A stretch of DNA of 64,000 nucleotides from Duganella sp. OV510 (GTDB lineage Bacteria; Pseudomonadota; Gammaproteobacteria; Burkholderiales; Burkholderiaceae_D): NCBI RefSeq assembly GCF_900100205.1, contig NZ_FNEQ01000009.1, forward strand, positions 248,001 through 312,000, given 5' to 3'. Positions 27,302 to 36,700 of this stretch are shown one piece after another; the first letter of the stretch is position 1; each line of letters starts with the position of its first letter. The position numbers and the translations under genes are program-made. The notes under the pieces were generated by a model. The model made no database searches, had not been told where the DNA came from, and worked only from the letters and a program-made list of their open reading frames with translations.

Positions 27302-28614
27302 GCGCCGATCACACAGGCAGCGCCGCTGCGGAAGGCGCCGTGCCGCGTGAAGCGGCGGCGCGCACCCTGCTGCGCCAGATGTTCGACGCCGCCATCGCCG
27401 CCGCACAGCCGGCGCTGTGCATACCGCCGGCCCTGCCGGCCGCGCCGAAGGGCCGGCTGATCGTCATCGGCGCCGGCAAGGCTTCCGCCGAAATGGCACG
27501 CACCGTGGAGCGCAACTGGCCAGGCGCACTCACCGGCCTGGTGGTCACCCGCTACGGTTATGCCGTTCCTTGTGAGCGCATCGAAATCATCGAAGCCGCC
27601 CACCCGGTTCCCGACGCGGCCGGCCTGCAAGCCGCCCGCCGCATCCTCGACCGCGTGCAGGGCCTGGGCGCCGACGACACGGTGCTGTGCCTGATCTCCG
27701 GCGGCGGCTCGTCGCTGCTGCCGCTGCCGCTGGAAGGCATCACGCTGGAAGACAAGCAGCAGCTCAACCACGCGCTGCTGCAATCCGGCGCCAGCATCAG
27801 CGAAATGAATTGCGTGCGCCGCCACCTGTCCGCCATCAAGGGCGGCCGCCTGGCTGCGGCCTGCCATCCGGCCAAGGTGGTCACGCTGCTGATCTCCGAC
27901 GTCCCCGGCGACGACCCGCGCGATATCGCCTCCGGTCCCACTGTGCCGGATGCCAGCACCTGCGATGACGCTCTCGCCATCATCCAGCGCTACGCCATCG
28001 ACTTGCCGCCGAACGTGCTGGAAGCGCTGCGCAGCGGCCGTGGCGAATCCGTCAAGCCCGGCGACCCGCGCCTGGCCAGCAACGAAGTCCACATCATCGC
28101 CACGCCGCAGATGGCGCTGGAAGCCGCCGCCCGCGTGGCCGAGGCCAACGGCATCGCCGCCCACATCCTCGGCGACAGCATCGAAGGCGAAGCACGCGAC
28201 GTCGGCAAGGTCATGGCCGGCATCGCGCTGCAAGCCGCGCGCCACGGCCAGCCGTTCAGCGGCGCTTGCGTGTTGCTGTCCGGCGGCGAAACCACCGTCA
28301 CCGTGCGCGGCAAGGGACGCGGCGGCCGCAATGTCGAATTCCTGCTGTCCTGCGCGATCGCGCTGCAAGGACAGCCAGGCATCTACGGCCTGGCCGGCGA
28401 TACCGACGGCGTCGACGGCCAGGAAGAAATCGCCGGCGCCTGCATCACGCCGGACACGCTGGCACGCGCCTGGGCCGCCGGCATGCGCCCCGCCGACCAC
28501 CTGGACAACAACAATGGCCATGGTTTCTTCCAGGCGCTCGGCGACAGCGTCGTCACCGGCCCCACGCTCACCAACGTCAACGACTTCCGGGCGCTACTCA
28601 TCACTGGAAATTAA
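27298..28614 (+). CDS. ttuD: Glycerate 2-kinase (MOFRL family, TtuD/GckA type)
   Basis: A 438-residue enzyme with an N-terminal kinase domain (GRLIVIGAGKASAEMA, LISGGGSSLLPLP) and a C-terminal MOFRL domain (LLSGGETTVTVRGKGRGGRN, AGDTDGVDG). It phosphorylates D-glycerate to 2-phosphoglycerate. The homologous TtuD was first named hydroxypyruvate reductase, but the family is kinase. In this operon it takes the glycerate made by TtuC into lower glycolysis. Overlaps both dctA (ATGA) and nearly pyk. Confidence 0.92.
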   Translation: MSADHTGSAAAEGAVPREAAARTLLRQMFDAAIAAAQPALCIPPALPAAPKGRLIVIGAGKASAEMARTVERNWPGALTGLVVTRYGYAVPCERIEIIEAAHPVPDAAGLQAARRILDRVQGLGADDTVLCLISGGGSSLLPLPLEGITLEDKQQLNHALLQSGASISEMNCVRRHLSAIKGGRLAAACHPAKVVTLLISDVPGDDPRDIASGPTVPDASTCDDALAIIQRYAIDLPPNVLEALRSGRGESVKPGDPRLASNEVHIIATPQMALEAAARVAEANGIAAHILGDSIEGEARDVGKVMAGIALQAARHGQPFSGACVLLSGGETTVTVRGKGRGGRNVEFLLSCAIALQGQPGIYGLAGDTDGVDGQEEIAGACITPDTLARAWAAGMRPADHLDNNNGHGFFQALGDSVVTGPTLTNVNDFRALLITGN

Positions 28615-28615
28615 T

Positions 28616-30037
28616 ATGCACCGCAACCGCAATGCCAAAATCGTCGCCACGCTCGGCCCGGCCAGCAGCGACCGCGACACCATCGAAGCCCTGTTCAACG
28701 CCGGCGCCGACGTGTTCCGCCTGAACTTCAGCCACGGCACGCACGCCGACCACAAGGCGCGGCTGGACATCATCCGCGCCATCGAGCGCGATAGCGGCCG
28801 ACCCATCGGCGTGCTGCTTGACCTGCAAGGCCCCAAGCTGCGCCTGGGCGCTTTCACTGACGGCGCGGTCGCGCTGCGCGCCGGCGACAGCTTCCGTCTC
28901 GACATGGACCACGAACTGCTGGGCGACCAGCACCGCGCGCCGCTGCCGCATGCGGAAATCTACGCCGCGCTGGAAGTCGGCACCGAGCTGCTGATCGATG
29001 ATGGGCGCGTACGGCTGCGGGTGGAATCGTTTGGTCCCGAACATGCGGAAACGCGCGTCATCATCGGCGGCCGCGTTTCGGACCGCAAAGGCGTCAACGT
29101 GCCGGGCGTGGTGCTGCCCCTTTCCGCCATGACCGACAAGGATCACGCGGACCTCGACTATGGCCTGAACCTGGGCGTGGACTGGATCGCCCTCTCCTTC
29201 GTGCAGCGCGCCGAGGACATCGAAGAAATCAAGCGCATCGTCAACGGCCGCGCCGGCGTGGTGGCCAAGCTGGAAAAGCCGTCGGCGATTCACAGCCTGG
29301 AAGCCATCGTCGCCGCCAGCGACGCGCTCATGGTGGCGCGCGGCGACCTGGGTGTCGAGATGCCGCCGGAGCAGGTGCCGGCGATCCAGAAGCGCATCGT
29401 GCGGGCCTGCCGCAAGGCCGGCAAGCCGGTGATTGTCGCCACGCAGATGCTGGAATCGATGGTCAGCGCACCGGTGCCGACGCGCGCCGAAGCCTCCGAC
29501 GTCGCCACCGCCATCTACGACGGCGCGGACGCCGTCATGCTCTCGGCGGAATCCGCCTCGGGCCAGTATCCGCGCGACGCGGTACGCATCATGGAGTCCA
29601 TCATCGCCCAGACCGAAGCCGATCCGCACTACCGCGAGACAGTGGCCGCTGGCGTCAGCGACGAAGGCGGCATGCTGGCCTCGGACGGTATCGGCGTCGC
29701 CGTGCGCAGCGTGGCTTTGGCGCTGAAGGTGGCGGCCGTGGTGGCCTACACCAGTTCCGGCTACTCGGCGCTACGCATGGCGCGCGAGCGGCCGTGCGCG
29801 CCCATCGTCGACATGACGCCACGCGCCGCCATCGCCCGTCGCCTGGCGCTGGCCTGGGGCGTGTACCCGGTGCTGTGCCACGAAGTGGCCGATGTGATGG
29901 AGATGAGCGCCTGGGCCAGCCGTGCGGTGCAAGCCGAAGGCGTGGCGCGCGAAGGCGACAGCATCGTCATCTCCGCCGGCATTCCATTCGCCACGCCCGG
30001 CACCACCAACCTGCTGCGCATCATGCAGGTTGGCTAA
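28616..30037 (+). CDS. pyk: Pyruvate kinase, tartrate-operon copy
   Basis: A 473-residue pyruvate kinase. Seen are NAKIVATLGPAS, FRLNFSHG, the metal/substrate motif MVARGDLGVEMPPEQVP, and ATQMLESM. ATG 28616 begins one base after the ttuD stop; the frame is open far upstream but that part overlaps ttuD. It corresponds to TtuE in the Agrobacterium tartrate cluster and finishes the path tartrate to glycerate to 2-phosphoglycerate to (enolase) to pyruvate. A separate glycolytic copy probably exists elsewhere. Confidence 0.93.
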   Translation: MHRNRNAKIVATLGPASSDRDTIEALFNAGADVFRLNFSHGTHADHKARLDIIRAIERDSGRPIGVLLDLQGPKLRLGAFTDGAVALRAGDSFRLDMDHELLGDQHRAPLPHAEIYAALEVGTELLIDDGRVRLRVESFGPEHAETRVIIGGRVSDRKGVNVPGVVLPLSAMTDKDHADLDYGLNLGVDWIALSFVQRAEDIEEIKRIVNGRAGVVAKLEKPSAIHSLEAIVAASDALMVARGDLGVEMPPEQVPAIQKRIVRACRKAGKPVIVATQMLESMVSAPVPTRAEASDVATAIYDGADAVMLSAESASGQYPRDAVRIMESIIAQTEADPHYRETVAAGVSDEGGMLASDGIGVAVRSVALALKVAAVVAYTSSGYSALRMARERPCAPIVDMTPRAAIARRLALAWGVYPVLCHEVADVMEMSAWASRAVQAEGVAREGDSIVISAGIPFATPGTTNLLRIMQVG

Positions 30038-30753
30038 CGGTTAGAGGGCTGGCGCCCGCTGCCGGCGTCGCGCCAGCAGCCCACCAGTCCCAAGCCGCCG
30101 ATCAGCATGCCGTAGGTTGACGGCTCAGGCACGGCGGAAATCGACACATTGTCGATCGCCACGTCGAAGTTGGTAAAGCCGTAGAAATAGCCGGGCTGCA
30201 GCGTGGTGAACACCACCTCGTCCACACTTGCCAGGACGCTGGCGAAGCTGCGGCCAGATGGCAGCGTCGGCCCTGTCCCATCCGGGCCGCCATAACCGCC
30301 CCAACCGGCGGGCAACAACTGCGCGCCGGTGTCGCTGATCGTCACCGACAGGTGCTGCCAATCCTTGGTGGAGTCGATGCTGCCGAGGTTGTAGAACACG
30401 CTGGTGTAAGGCAGATTTTCCGGCTTGTTGTCATAGTCGCGCAACTCCACCACCACATTGCGTGACACGTCCTGGCCGAAGTAATTGATCTGCTGCGCCT
30501 TGATGTCCAGTCCGAGGGTGACGGCGCCCACCTTGGTGTAGTCGCCAATGAAGGGCTGATTGCTGCTGGTGCCCCAGGTTACGCCGAAGTTCTCGATCAC
30601 GGTGCGCAAGACCGGCGCCGAATTGCCCAGGGTGGTATCGATGCCGGAACCGCCGACGCCATTTGCGGGCTGCATGCCCCACCAGCCGCTCTCCCCGCTG
30701 GAGAAGTCCACGGTAGTGGAGGTTGGCACAGCCATTGCCGTGCCGCCGGCCAG
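30034..30753 (-). pseudogene. PEP-CTERM protein gene, broken at both ends
   Basis: The open frame gives about 233 residues of beta-rich exported-type protein. Two defects are visible. At the 5' end only the last part of a signal peptide remains (LAGGTAMA just before VPTSTT), and an in-frame TAA stands eight codons before the first ATG (30735). At the 3' end the PEP-CTERM motif VPEPSTYGMLIGGLGLVG runs into an unrelated tail, but a one-base shift at the CCC run 30080-30082 gives the expected LLARRRQRAPAL tail, ending in TAA at 30041-30043. The restored gene would stop 3 nt after pyk. Function unknown. Confidence 0.7.
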
Positions 30754-30964
30754 TGAGTGTTAAATTCTGCGCTAAAACCGTTATGTTCCTATGAACAAGG
30801 CATTTAACATTTCTCACGAGTTTTTACTGCTGGCCAAAACAAATCGGTCAATCAGCCAATATTTGCAATGTTGTTTTTTGCTACATTAAGAACAGCATGC
30901 CCACGCTGTGGCTACCCGTCACTGCTGCGCGCCGGTGCGGCACTGATGCGGCTGAAGGTGGAGA

Positions 30965-31994
30965 TTATTTTTGATGACCGGAAGTTTTGTGCGTCATCAG
31001 CCGGCGCAGCACTTCTGCGTCTTCATGCGCTTTGCCGGCCTGCGCGGTGTATTCCGCCGCCAGTTCCACGTGCTTGTGAAGCAGCGCCTCTTCCGCCATC
31101 GTGCGCAGCAGCATCTCGCGCTCGTGCAGCGCGCGCATGGCGGACCAGACCGCGTCCTCCACCTTGTCATCCTGCAGCGTCACCAGACTGGCGGCAGTGT
31201 AGGCATGGCCGGTATGACAGCGGAAGCGCTGCGGCCGCAGGTCCTGAATTTCCCACAGCGTGCCGTGACATTCCGGACACGTGAAAGTCGACGGCTTGGC
31301 TAACCGGGCCAGGTTGTCCATCTCCACTCCCTCCAAGGCAAACTGGTTTTCGATCCGCACCCAGTCGGGCACCTGCCGGGGGCTTCAGCGCGGCGCCGGC
31401 CTGTCGCGCATCGATCAGTCGTTGCAGCAACGGCGGCATCTCGGCAAGCCGCACCACGTGATCGACTTCGACATTGTCGATGGCGCTGATCGGCATATCC
31501 GGCGCCAGCGCTTCATCAGGATCTTGCACCACGACGAGGCCCCCGCAGGCCTTGATGGCGGCCAGTCCGGCCGTGCCATCATCCAGCGCACCGGTGAGTA
31601 TCACGCCAATAGCACGCTCTCCCACCACTGCCGCCGCCGAGCGGAACAGCGGATCTATCGCCGGCCGCGTGTGGTTTTCCTTGGCGATACGCGCCAGCAC
31701 CACCCGATAAGCCTCGCCCTCGCGCCTGATGCTCAGGTGCAGATCGGGCGGCGCCACCAGGATGCGGCCTGCTTCGACCAGATCGCCTTCACGCGCCTGG
31801 CGCACCGGCAAGATCGAGGTACGGGCCAGCAATGACGGCAAAATGGTGTTGTTCGTGCCGATATGCATGACGATCAGGACAGCGGCCGGGAAGCCCGAAG
31901 GCAAGCCGGCAACCAGTTGACGCAGGGCTTCGACGCCGCCGGTGGAAGCGCCGACCACAACCACGTCGCGCGCGGGGATAGGGGTATTGTTCAT
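30965..31994 (-). pseudogene. CheB-type protein-glutamate methylesterase with C-terminal zinc-ribbon-like domain, frameshifted
   Basis: Residues from ATG 31994 encode a stand-alone CheB catalytic domain: VVVVGASTGGVEAL (catalytic Ser), VMHIGTNN (His) and GVILTGALDDGTAG (Asp). The frame is lost at the five-base run 31378-31382. Reading with one fewer base joins LKPRQVPDWV and continues to a CPEC...RCHTGHAYT domain and a helical tail, ending at 30965, for about 342 residues, the normal layout of this family. As sequenced, the upper frame instead runs on with unrelated residues to a stop at 31167. No receiver domain is present. Real lesion or sequencing error cannot be told apart here. Confidence 0.75.
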
Positions 31995-32075
31995 ACACAG
32001 AGCATGGCCCGGCGCCCGGCCAGCGTCCGTGCGTTGCCGCACATGGGAAAATGCTGGCCGCTACTTGCGTTGCCG

Positions 32076-35000
32076 CTACAACAGCGGCGCGTGGCCATCG
32101 AGCAGCTTGCAGATGGTGTCGCACAGCAGATCAACGTTGACCGGCTTGGTCAGCCAGGCAGAAAAGCCGGCATTCTGCGCTTCGGCCTTGTTGCGCTCAC
32201 GCCCCAGGCCGCTGGCGGCGATCACCGGCAATTGTTCCAGGCCTGGCGTCGCGCGTACCCGGCGGATGAATTCGTAGCCATCCATGTCCGGCATCGAAAT
32301 ATCGGAAACCACCGCATCGAATGGTTGCTGTGCCAGCAAGGCCAGCCCTTCCAGCGCGGTCGACGCCATCGCCACGCTCGCCCCTTCATACTCCAGCAGT
32401 TCCTTGAACAGCGCCGAGGTATCCTCCGAATCGTCCACCAGCAGCAGGCGGCGGCCGCTGATGCAACTGGCGCTTGCCACATCGTCGGTGCTGGCATAGC
32501 TGCTTTTCAGGTGCGACAAGGGCAGCCGCAAGGTGAAGGTGCTGCCGTGGCCGACGCCAGCCGAGGTCACGCCGACCTTGCCGCCGTGCAGCTCGGTGAT
32601 CTGGCGCACCAGCGCCAGACCGATCCCCAGTCCAGCCTTGCTGCGCAAGGCGGTGGCGCCGCCCTGGCCAAACATGTCGAACACGCGCGCCAGGAATTCC
32701 GGCGCGATGCCTGCGCCAGTATCCTGCACTTCCAGCACGGCCTGCTCATCGTTGATGTGCAGGCTGATACTGACCGTGCCACCGGACGGCGTGAACTTGA
32801 TGGCGTTGCTCAGCAGGTTCAGCACCACCTGTTCGATGCGCACCGGGTCGGCCGCGATCACCACCGGCCGTTCATACGGCTTGAACACCAGTTGCAGATT
32901 GTCGGTGGCCGGATCGGCGCGCATGCCGTCCACCAGCTTGGAGGCGATGGCAACCAGGTCGACATCCTGCACCGCCAGCGTCAACTTGCCGGTGGCCACC
33001 CGCGACATGTCCATCAGGTCTTCGATAATCTTGGCCTGGCTGCTGACCGATTCGCGGATGATGCCGGCCGAACGCAACGCCGGTGGCGACTGCCGTACCG
33101 CCGGCAGGCGCGCCAGCAGTTCGGCATTGATATAGATGAGGTTGAGCGGATGGCGCAGTTCGTGCGACATCACCGCCAGGAACTCATCCTTCATGGCGTT
33201 GGTCATCTCGGCCTGCGAACGATTGGCCTGCTCGTGCGACAGCGCCACCTCGCGCTGATGCTCATGACGGATGCGCGAGGTCTGATCGCGGGCAATCTTG
33301 GCATAGCCTTCAAAGTCGCCGTTCTGCAGGATGGTGGTCACGCCGATGCAGAAGAAACGGCTGCCATCCTTGCGCAGATGCCAGCGCTCGTCCTCGGCGC
33401 GGCCTTCGGCTCGCGCGCGGCGACGCTCGTCTTCGGGCACGCCGGTGTCACGGTCTTCCTGCACATAGATCCGGTCCAGGCTGGTGCCCAGCATTTCCTG
33501 CTCGCTGTAGCCGAAGTTGCGCTCGGCGCCCTTGTTCCAGGCGGTGACCTGGCCTTGCTTGTCGGTGGTGATGATGGCGTAGTCGTCGGTGCTGTCCGCT
33601 ACCAGGCGCATCCATTCCTCGCCCATGCGCGCCTTTTCCTCGGCCTCGCGGCGGCGGCTGATGTCGATGAAGGTCATCACCGCGCCTTCGATCTTGTCTT
33701 CGGTGGTGCGGTACGGCAACAGGCGCACGATGTAGTAGCGGCCGTCATTGCTGCGCAATTCGCGCTCGACCGGCCGCAAGGTCTCGAAGGTGGCCGAGAC
33801 ATCTTCCGCCAGCAGACCGTAATCAAGGCGGTGCGTGATGTCCGGCAGCGAGCGGCCGATGTCGGTGGGGATGATCGAGAAAATGTCCGCTGCGCGTGGC
33901 GTGAAGCGCTTGATGCGCATCGCCCGATCGACAAAGATGGTGGCGATGTCGGTCGAGGCGATCAGGTTGTTCAGGTCATCGTTGGCCTTGCCGGTTTCCT
34001 CGACCTTGACTTTCAGCTCGTAGTTGACGGTAATCAGTTCCTCGTTGACCGACTGCAATTCTTCCTTGCTGGTCTCCAGCTCTTCGGTGGCCGAGCGCAG
34101 TTCTTCGTTAATCGCCTGCAACTCTTCGTTGGAGGCGCGCAGTTCCTCATTCGACACTTCGGCGTGTTCGATGGTCTCCTGCAGTTTTTCCTTGCTGCGC
34201 TGGAGTTCCGCTTCCAGCTGGTTGAGCACCAGGTCTTTCGGCTCCACCTTGGTGGAGTCCGGCTGGGAATTCATGGTCTGCTCGATTTCCTCGAACAGCA
34301 CCAGCAGAAATTCGCTGCTGGCGATTTCGTCGTTGAGCGGCCGCACGATCATGTTGACGAAATACGTGCGGTCGTCGCGCTTGATCATCACCCGTTGCGC
34401 CTCCACACTGCTGCCGGTCTGCAAGGCCTGATACACGGCCATGCGCAGTTCCAGGCGCAATTCCGGCAGCACAAGCGCCAGCACGTTGCGCGACGGCTCG
34501 CCGCCGACGTGGCGCAGGAAACGCCCCGCCATGTCGGACAGGTGGACGATATCCGAATCGCGGTCAATCACCAGGCTCGGCGGTGCAAACTTCGACAAGG
34601 CGCGCTGGTGCACGTCGGCATACGCAAACTGGCTGCGCACCTGGGTGCCGATATGCGCCAGTTCCGGCAGCCGGTGCGCCGGCGGGCTCGACAAGGCAGG
34701 CAGGTAGCGTGCCGAGCGCGACAGCATGCGCGCGCGGTAAATCCGGTTCTTCTTGTCAAACGGCACGAAGAACTCGGAAGCGGCATCGGCCGATTCGGAA
34801 GAACCGAGGAACAGGAAACCGTCCGGTTTCAGTGCCAGATGGAACATTTCCAGCACCCGCAACTGCACGTCACGGCTGAGGTAGATCAGCAGATTGCGGC
34901 ACGAGATCATATCCAGCTTGGAGAACGGCGGATCGCGCAACAGATTGTGCGAAGCAAACAGGATGCGGTCGCGCAGGGTTTTGCGGATGCGATAGCGGTC

Positions 35001-35954
35001 GTCTTCCTTGGTGAAGAACTGGCGCAGCCGCGATGGCGGCACATCCATCATGATGGCAGCCGGATAGGTGCCGGCGCGCGCCACCGCGATCGCATTATCG
35101 TCGATATCGGAAGCAAACAGCTGGACATCGGCCGGTTTGGCCAGCGTTGCCGCAGGCTGCCACCCATACGCGGACCTGCTCACCCTGCGCCTTGTTGCGG
35201 AACAGCTCCGGCACCACACTGTGTTCCAGCGCATCGAACGCATCGCGGTCGCGGAAGAAATTGGTCACGCCGATCAGCAAATCCTTGAGCAAGGCCTTGA
35301 ACTCCAGCGGCTCGCGTTCCAGCAGGTCGGCATAGTCGCGCAGCGAGGTCACGCCCTTCACCAGCAGGCGGCGCTCGATCCGCCGCAATACCGTGGCGCG
35401 CTTGTAGTGACGGAAATCGTGACCGGTATCGGCGCACAACATCGTAATCACGCGTTGCAAAGCTTCCTCGCTGGTGGCCACCTCGCCGGTTTTTTCGCCT
35501 TCGCGCAGCGCTTCGTCCGGCGCATCGTCGGCGTCGACCAGCTGGATGTGGCGTGCGACTTTACGCAAGGCAATCAGCTTGGCGGCAATCTGCTCCGTGC
35601 TCAGCACGAAGTCGACCATATTGGTGGCGATGGCGGCCAGCGGCATGCCATCATGTTCGCTTTCGCCAGGGTCCTGCGCCATCGTCACGCCGCCCAGCTC
35701 CTTGACGTGTTCCAGGCCATAGGCGCCGTCGCTGCCGGTGCCGGACAGCACCACCGCCACCGCGCGTTCACGGTGCGCCTCGGCCAGGGTGCGGAAGAAT
35801 ACATCGATGGCGATGTGGGTGCCACGTGGCCGTTCAATGCCGGCAAGCCGCCCGCCGAGGCGCCCAGCCCGACCACCGGAAAGCCGAGATTGCTGCGCGC
35901 CGGCTGGGCCGGCAGGTCTTTTTCTGAAGTGGCCTTGGGCTTGCCTGAAGTCAT
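32076..35954 (-). pseudogene. CheB-CheR-PAS-histidine kinase-receiver hybrid, disrupted by two internal deletions
   Basis: Three frames together encode one very large signalling protein. Frame 1 (from ATG 35954) has the CheB start VVGLGASAGGLPAL and then breaks near 35835. Frame 2 resumes at RGTHIAIDVFFRTLAEAH and VLSGTGSDGAYG, so roughly 75-80 residues including the CheB active-site His are missing. It continues through the CheR N-terminal domain to RVWVAACG and breaks near 35150. Frame 3 resumes at AATLAKPADVQLFASDIDD, losing the CheR SAM-binding GCxTGEEAYS segment. The remainder is intact: CheR end, PAS, a long coiled coil (repeats of NEEL near 34060-34170), two PAS domains, HisKA (MSHELRHPLN), HATPase and a receiver (VVSDISMPDMDG). 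Confidence 0.8.
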
Positions 35955-36033
35955 TGTGGATGCATGGGTGGGAAGTGAACAGGGAGTCTAGCGCAATTGT
36001 GTCAGTTTGTTAAGCACACAAGCCGACCGCGCG

Positions 36034-36447
36034 TCATTCCGGTGGGGGCAACCGCAGCCGCAGCGTGCCCTCCGCCTGGTGCAGCACGCGTTCGATGACT
36101 TCTTCAGGCAGTGCTTCCCGCCGCATCAGCTGCCTGACGCGCTCGCTGCCGAGCTGCGCGTGCAGGCTCAGCGCCGCTTGGACGACCGCCGTTTTGATCG
36201 CATCACGGCGGCGGCCATTATTGCAGTAAAACCGTTCGGCGAGCTTGCTGGATAGCGACAGTGCATCCTGCATCGACACCACCGACGGCGGCCGACGGCT
36301 TTCACTGTAGAGCACCCGCTCGATCAATTCCTCGGGCACAGCTTCCGCGCGCAAATAGGCCAGCGCATCACCTGAACCCAGCATGCGTTCAAACACCATT
36401 GCTGTTTCAATCTTGGCGGACGTTATCCGATCTTTTCGCGTTTGCAA
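36034..36447 (-). CDS. Hypothetical protein with an internal duplicated motif
   Basis: A 137-residue basic protein with no family I recognise, no signal peptide and no membrane helix. Two helical segments resemble each other: residues 31-48 (YLRAEAVPEELIERVLYS) and 107-124 (LMRREALPEEVIERVLHQ), joined by a linker containing CNNGRRRDAIKTAVV. The frame has good codon bias for this genome. It stands alone between the broken hybrid kinase and the pectin locus. Confidence 0.6.
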   Translation of the reverse strand: MQTRKDRITSAKIETAMVFERMLGSGDALAYLRAEAVPEELIERVLYSESRRPPSVVSMQDALSLSSKLAERFYCNNGRRRDAIKTAVVQAALSLHAQLGSERVRQLMRREALPEEVIERVLHQAEGTLRLRLPPPE

Positions 36448-36608
36448 TGTCGCCCCCTCGCATTGTCCTGAACAAAAACTGATGGCGCCCTACCCGGCGT
36501 TGGTCATCATAGCATTGCCATGGCGTTGAAGGGCGCCTTATACCGCAAGGGTCCCCACAAAAATGAAGCGTTGTTGCAGCGGAAGCCGATGCGCCATCTC
36601 CGTTTGAC

Positions 36609-36655
36609 AATCACAAAAGTGATTAGATAGCGCCAGCCGTTGACACTGTCTGGCG
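36609..36655. promoter_or_regulatory. Inverted repeats upstream of the rhamnogalacturonan lyase gene
   Basis: AATCAC-AAAA-GTGATT (36609-36624) is a perfect 6+6 palindrome. A second pair, CGCCAG (36631-36636) and CTGGCG (36650-36655), brackets the -35 element. Either may be the operator for substrate control of the pectin locus. Confidence 0.45.
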
Positions 36656-36668
36656 TGATACCGATACT
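36640..36668 (+). promoter_or_regulatory. Promoter of the rhamnogalacturonan lyase operon
   Basis: Consensus TTGACA (36640-36645) and GATACT (36663-36668) are separated by 17 nt. The expected transcript start near 36675 supports translation from ATG 36701 rather than the earlier GTG at 36671. Confidence 0.65.
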
Positions 36669-36700
36669 CGGTGCACGCCAATTACCAGCAGATGGAGACC

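Noticed and set aside
30868..31284. A 138-residue + strand frame beginning MLFFATLRTACPRCGYPS, with a CPRCG zinc-ribbon look
   Set aside because: Most of it is antisense to the CheB C-terminal region and becomes Pro/Arg-rich noise. One CxxC is not enough support.
31863..35288. A 1141-residue open frame on the + strand
   Set aside because: It is antisense to the CheB-CheR-kinase gene, whose domains are clearly recognisable. High GC opens long shadow frames, and the composition (Arg/His/Gln-rich) is typical of such shadows.
36671..36700. GTG start ten codons upstream of the Tat signal in the lyase gene
   Set aside because: It lies at or before the predicted transcript start and adds residues ahead of the SRRSFLK motif.
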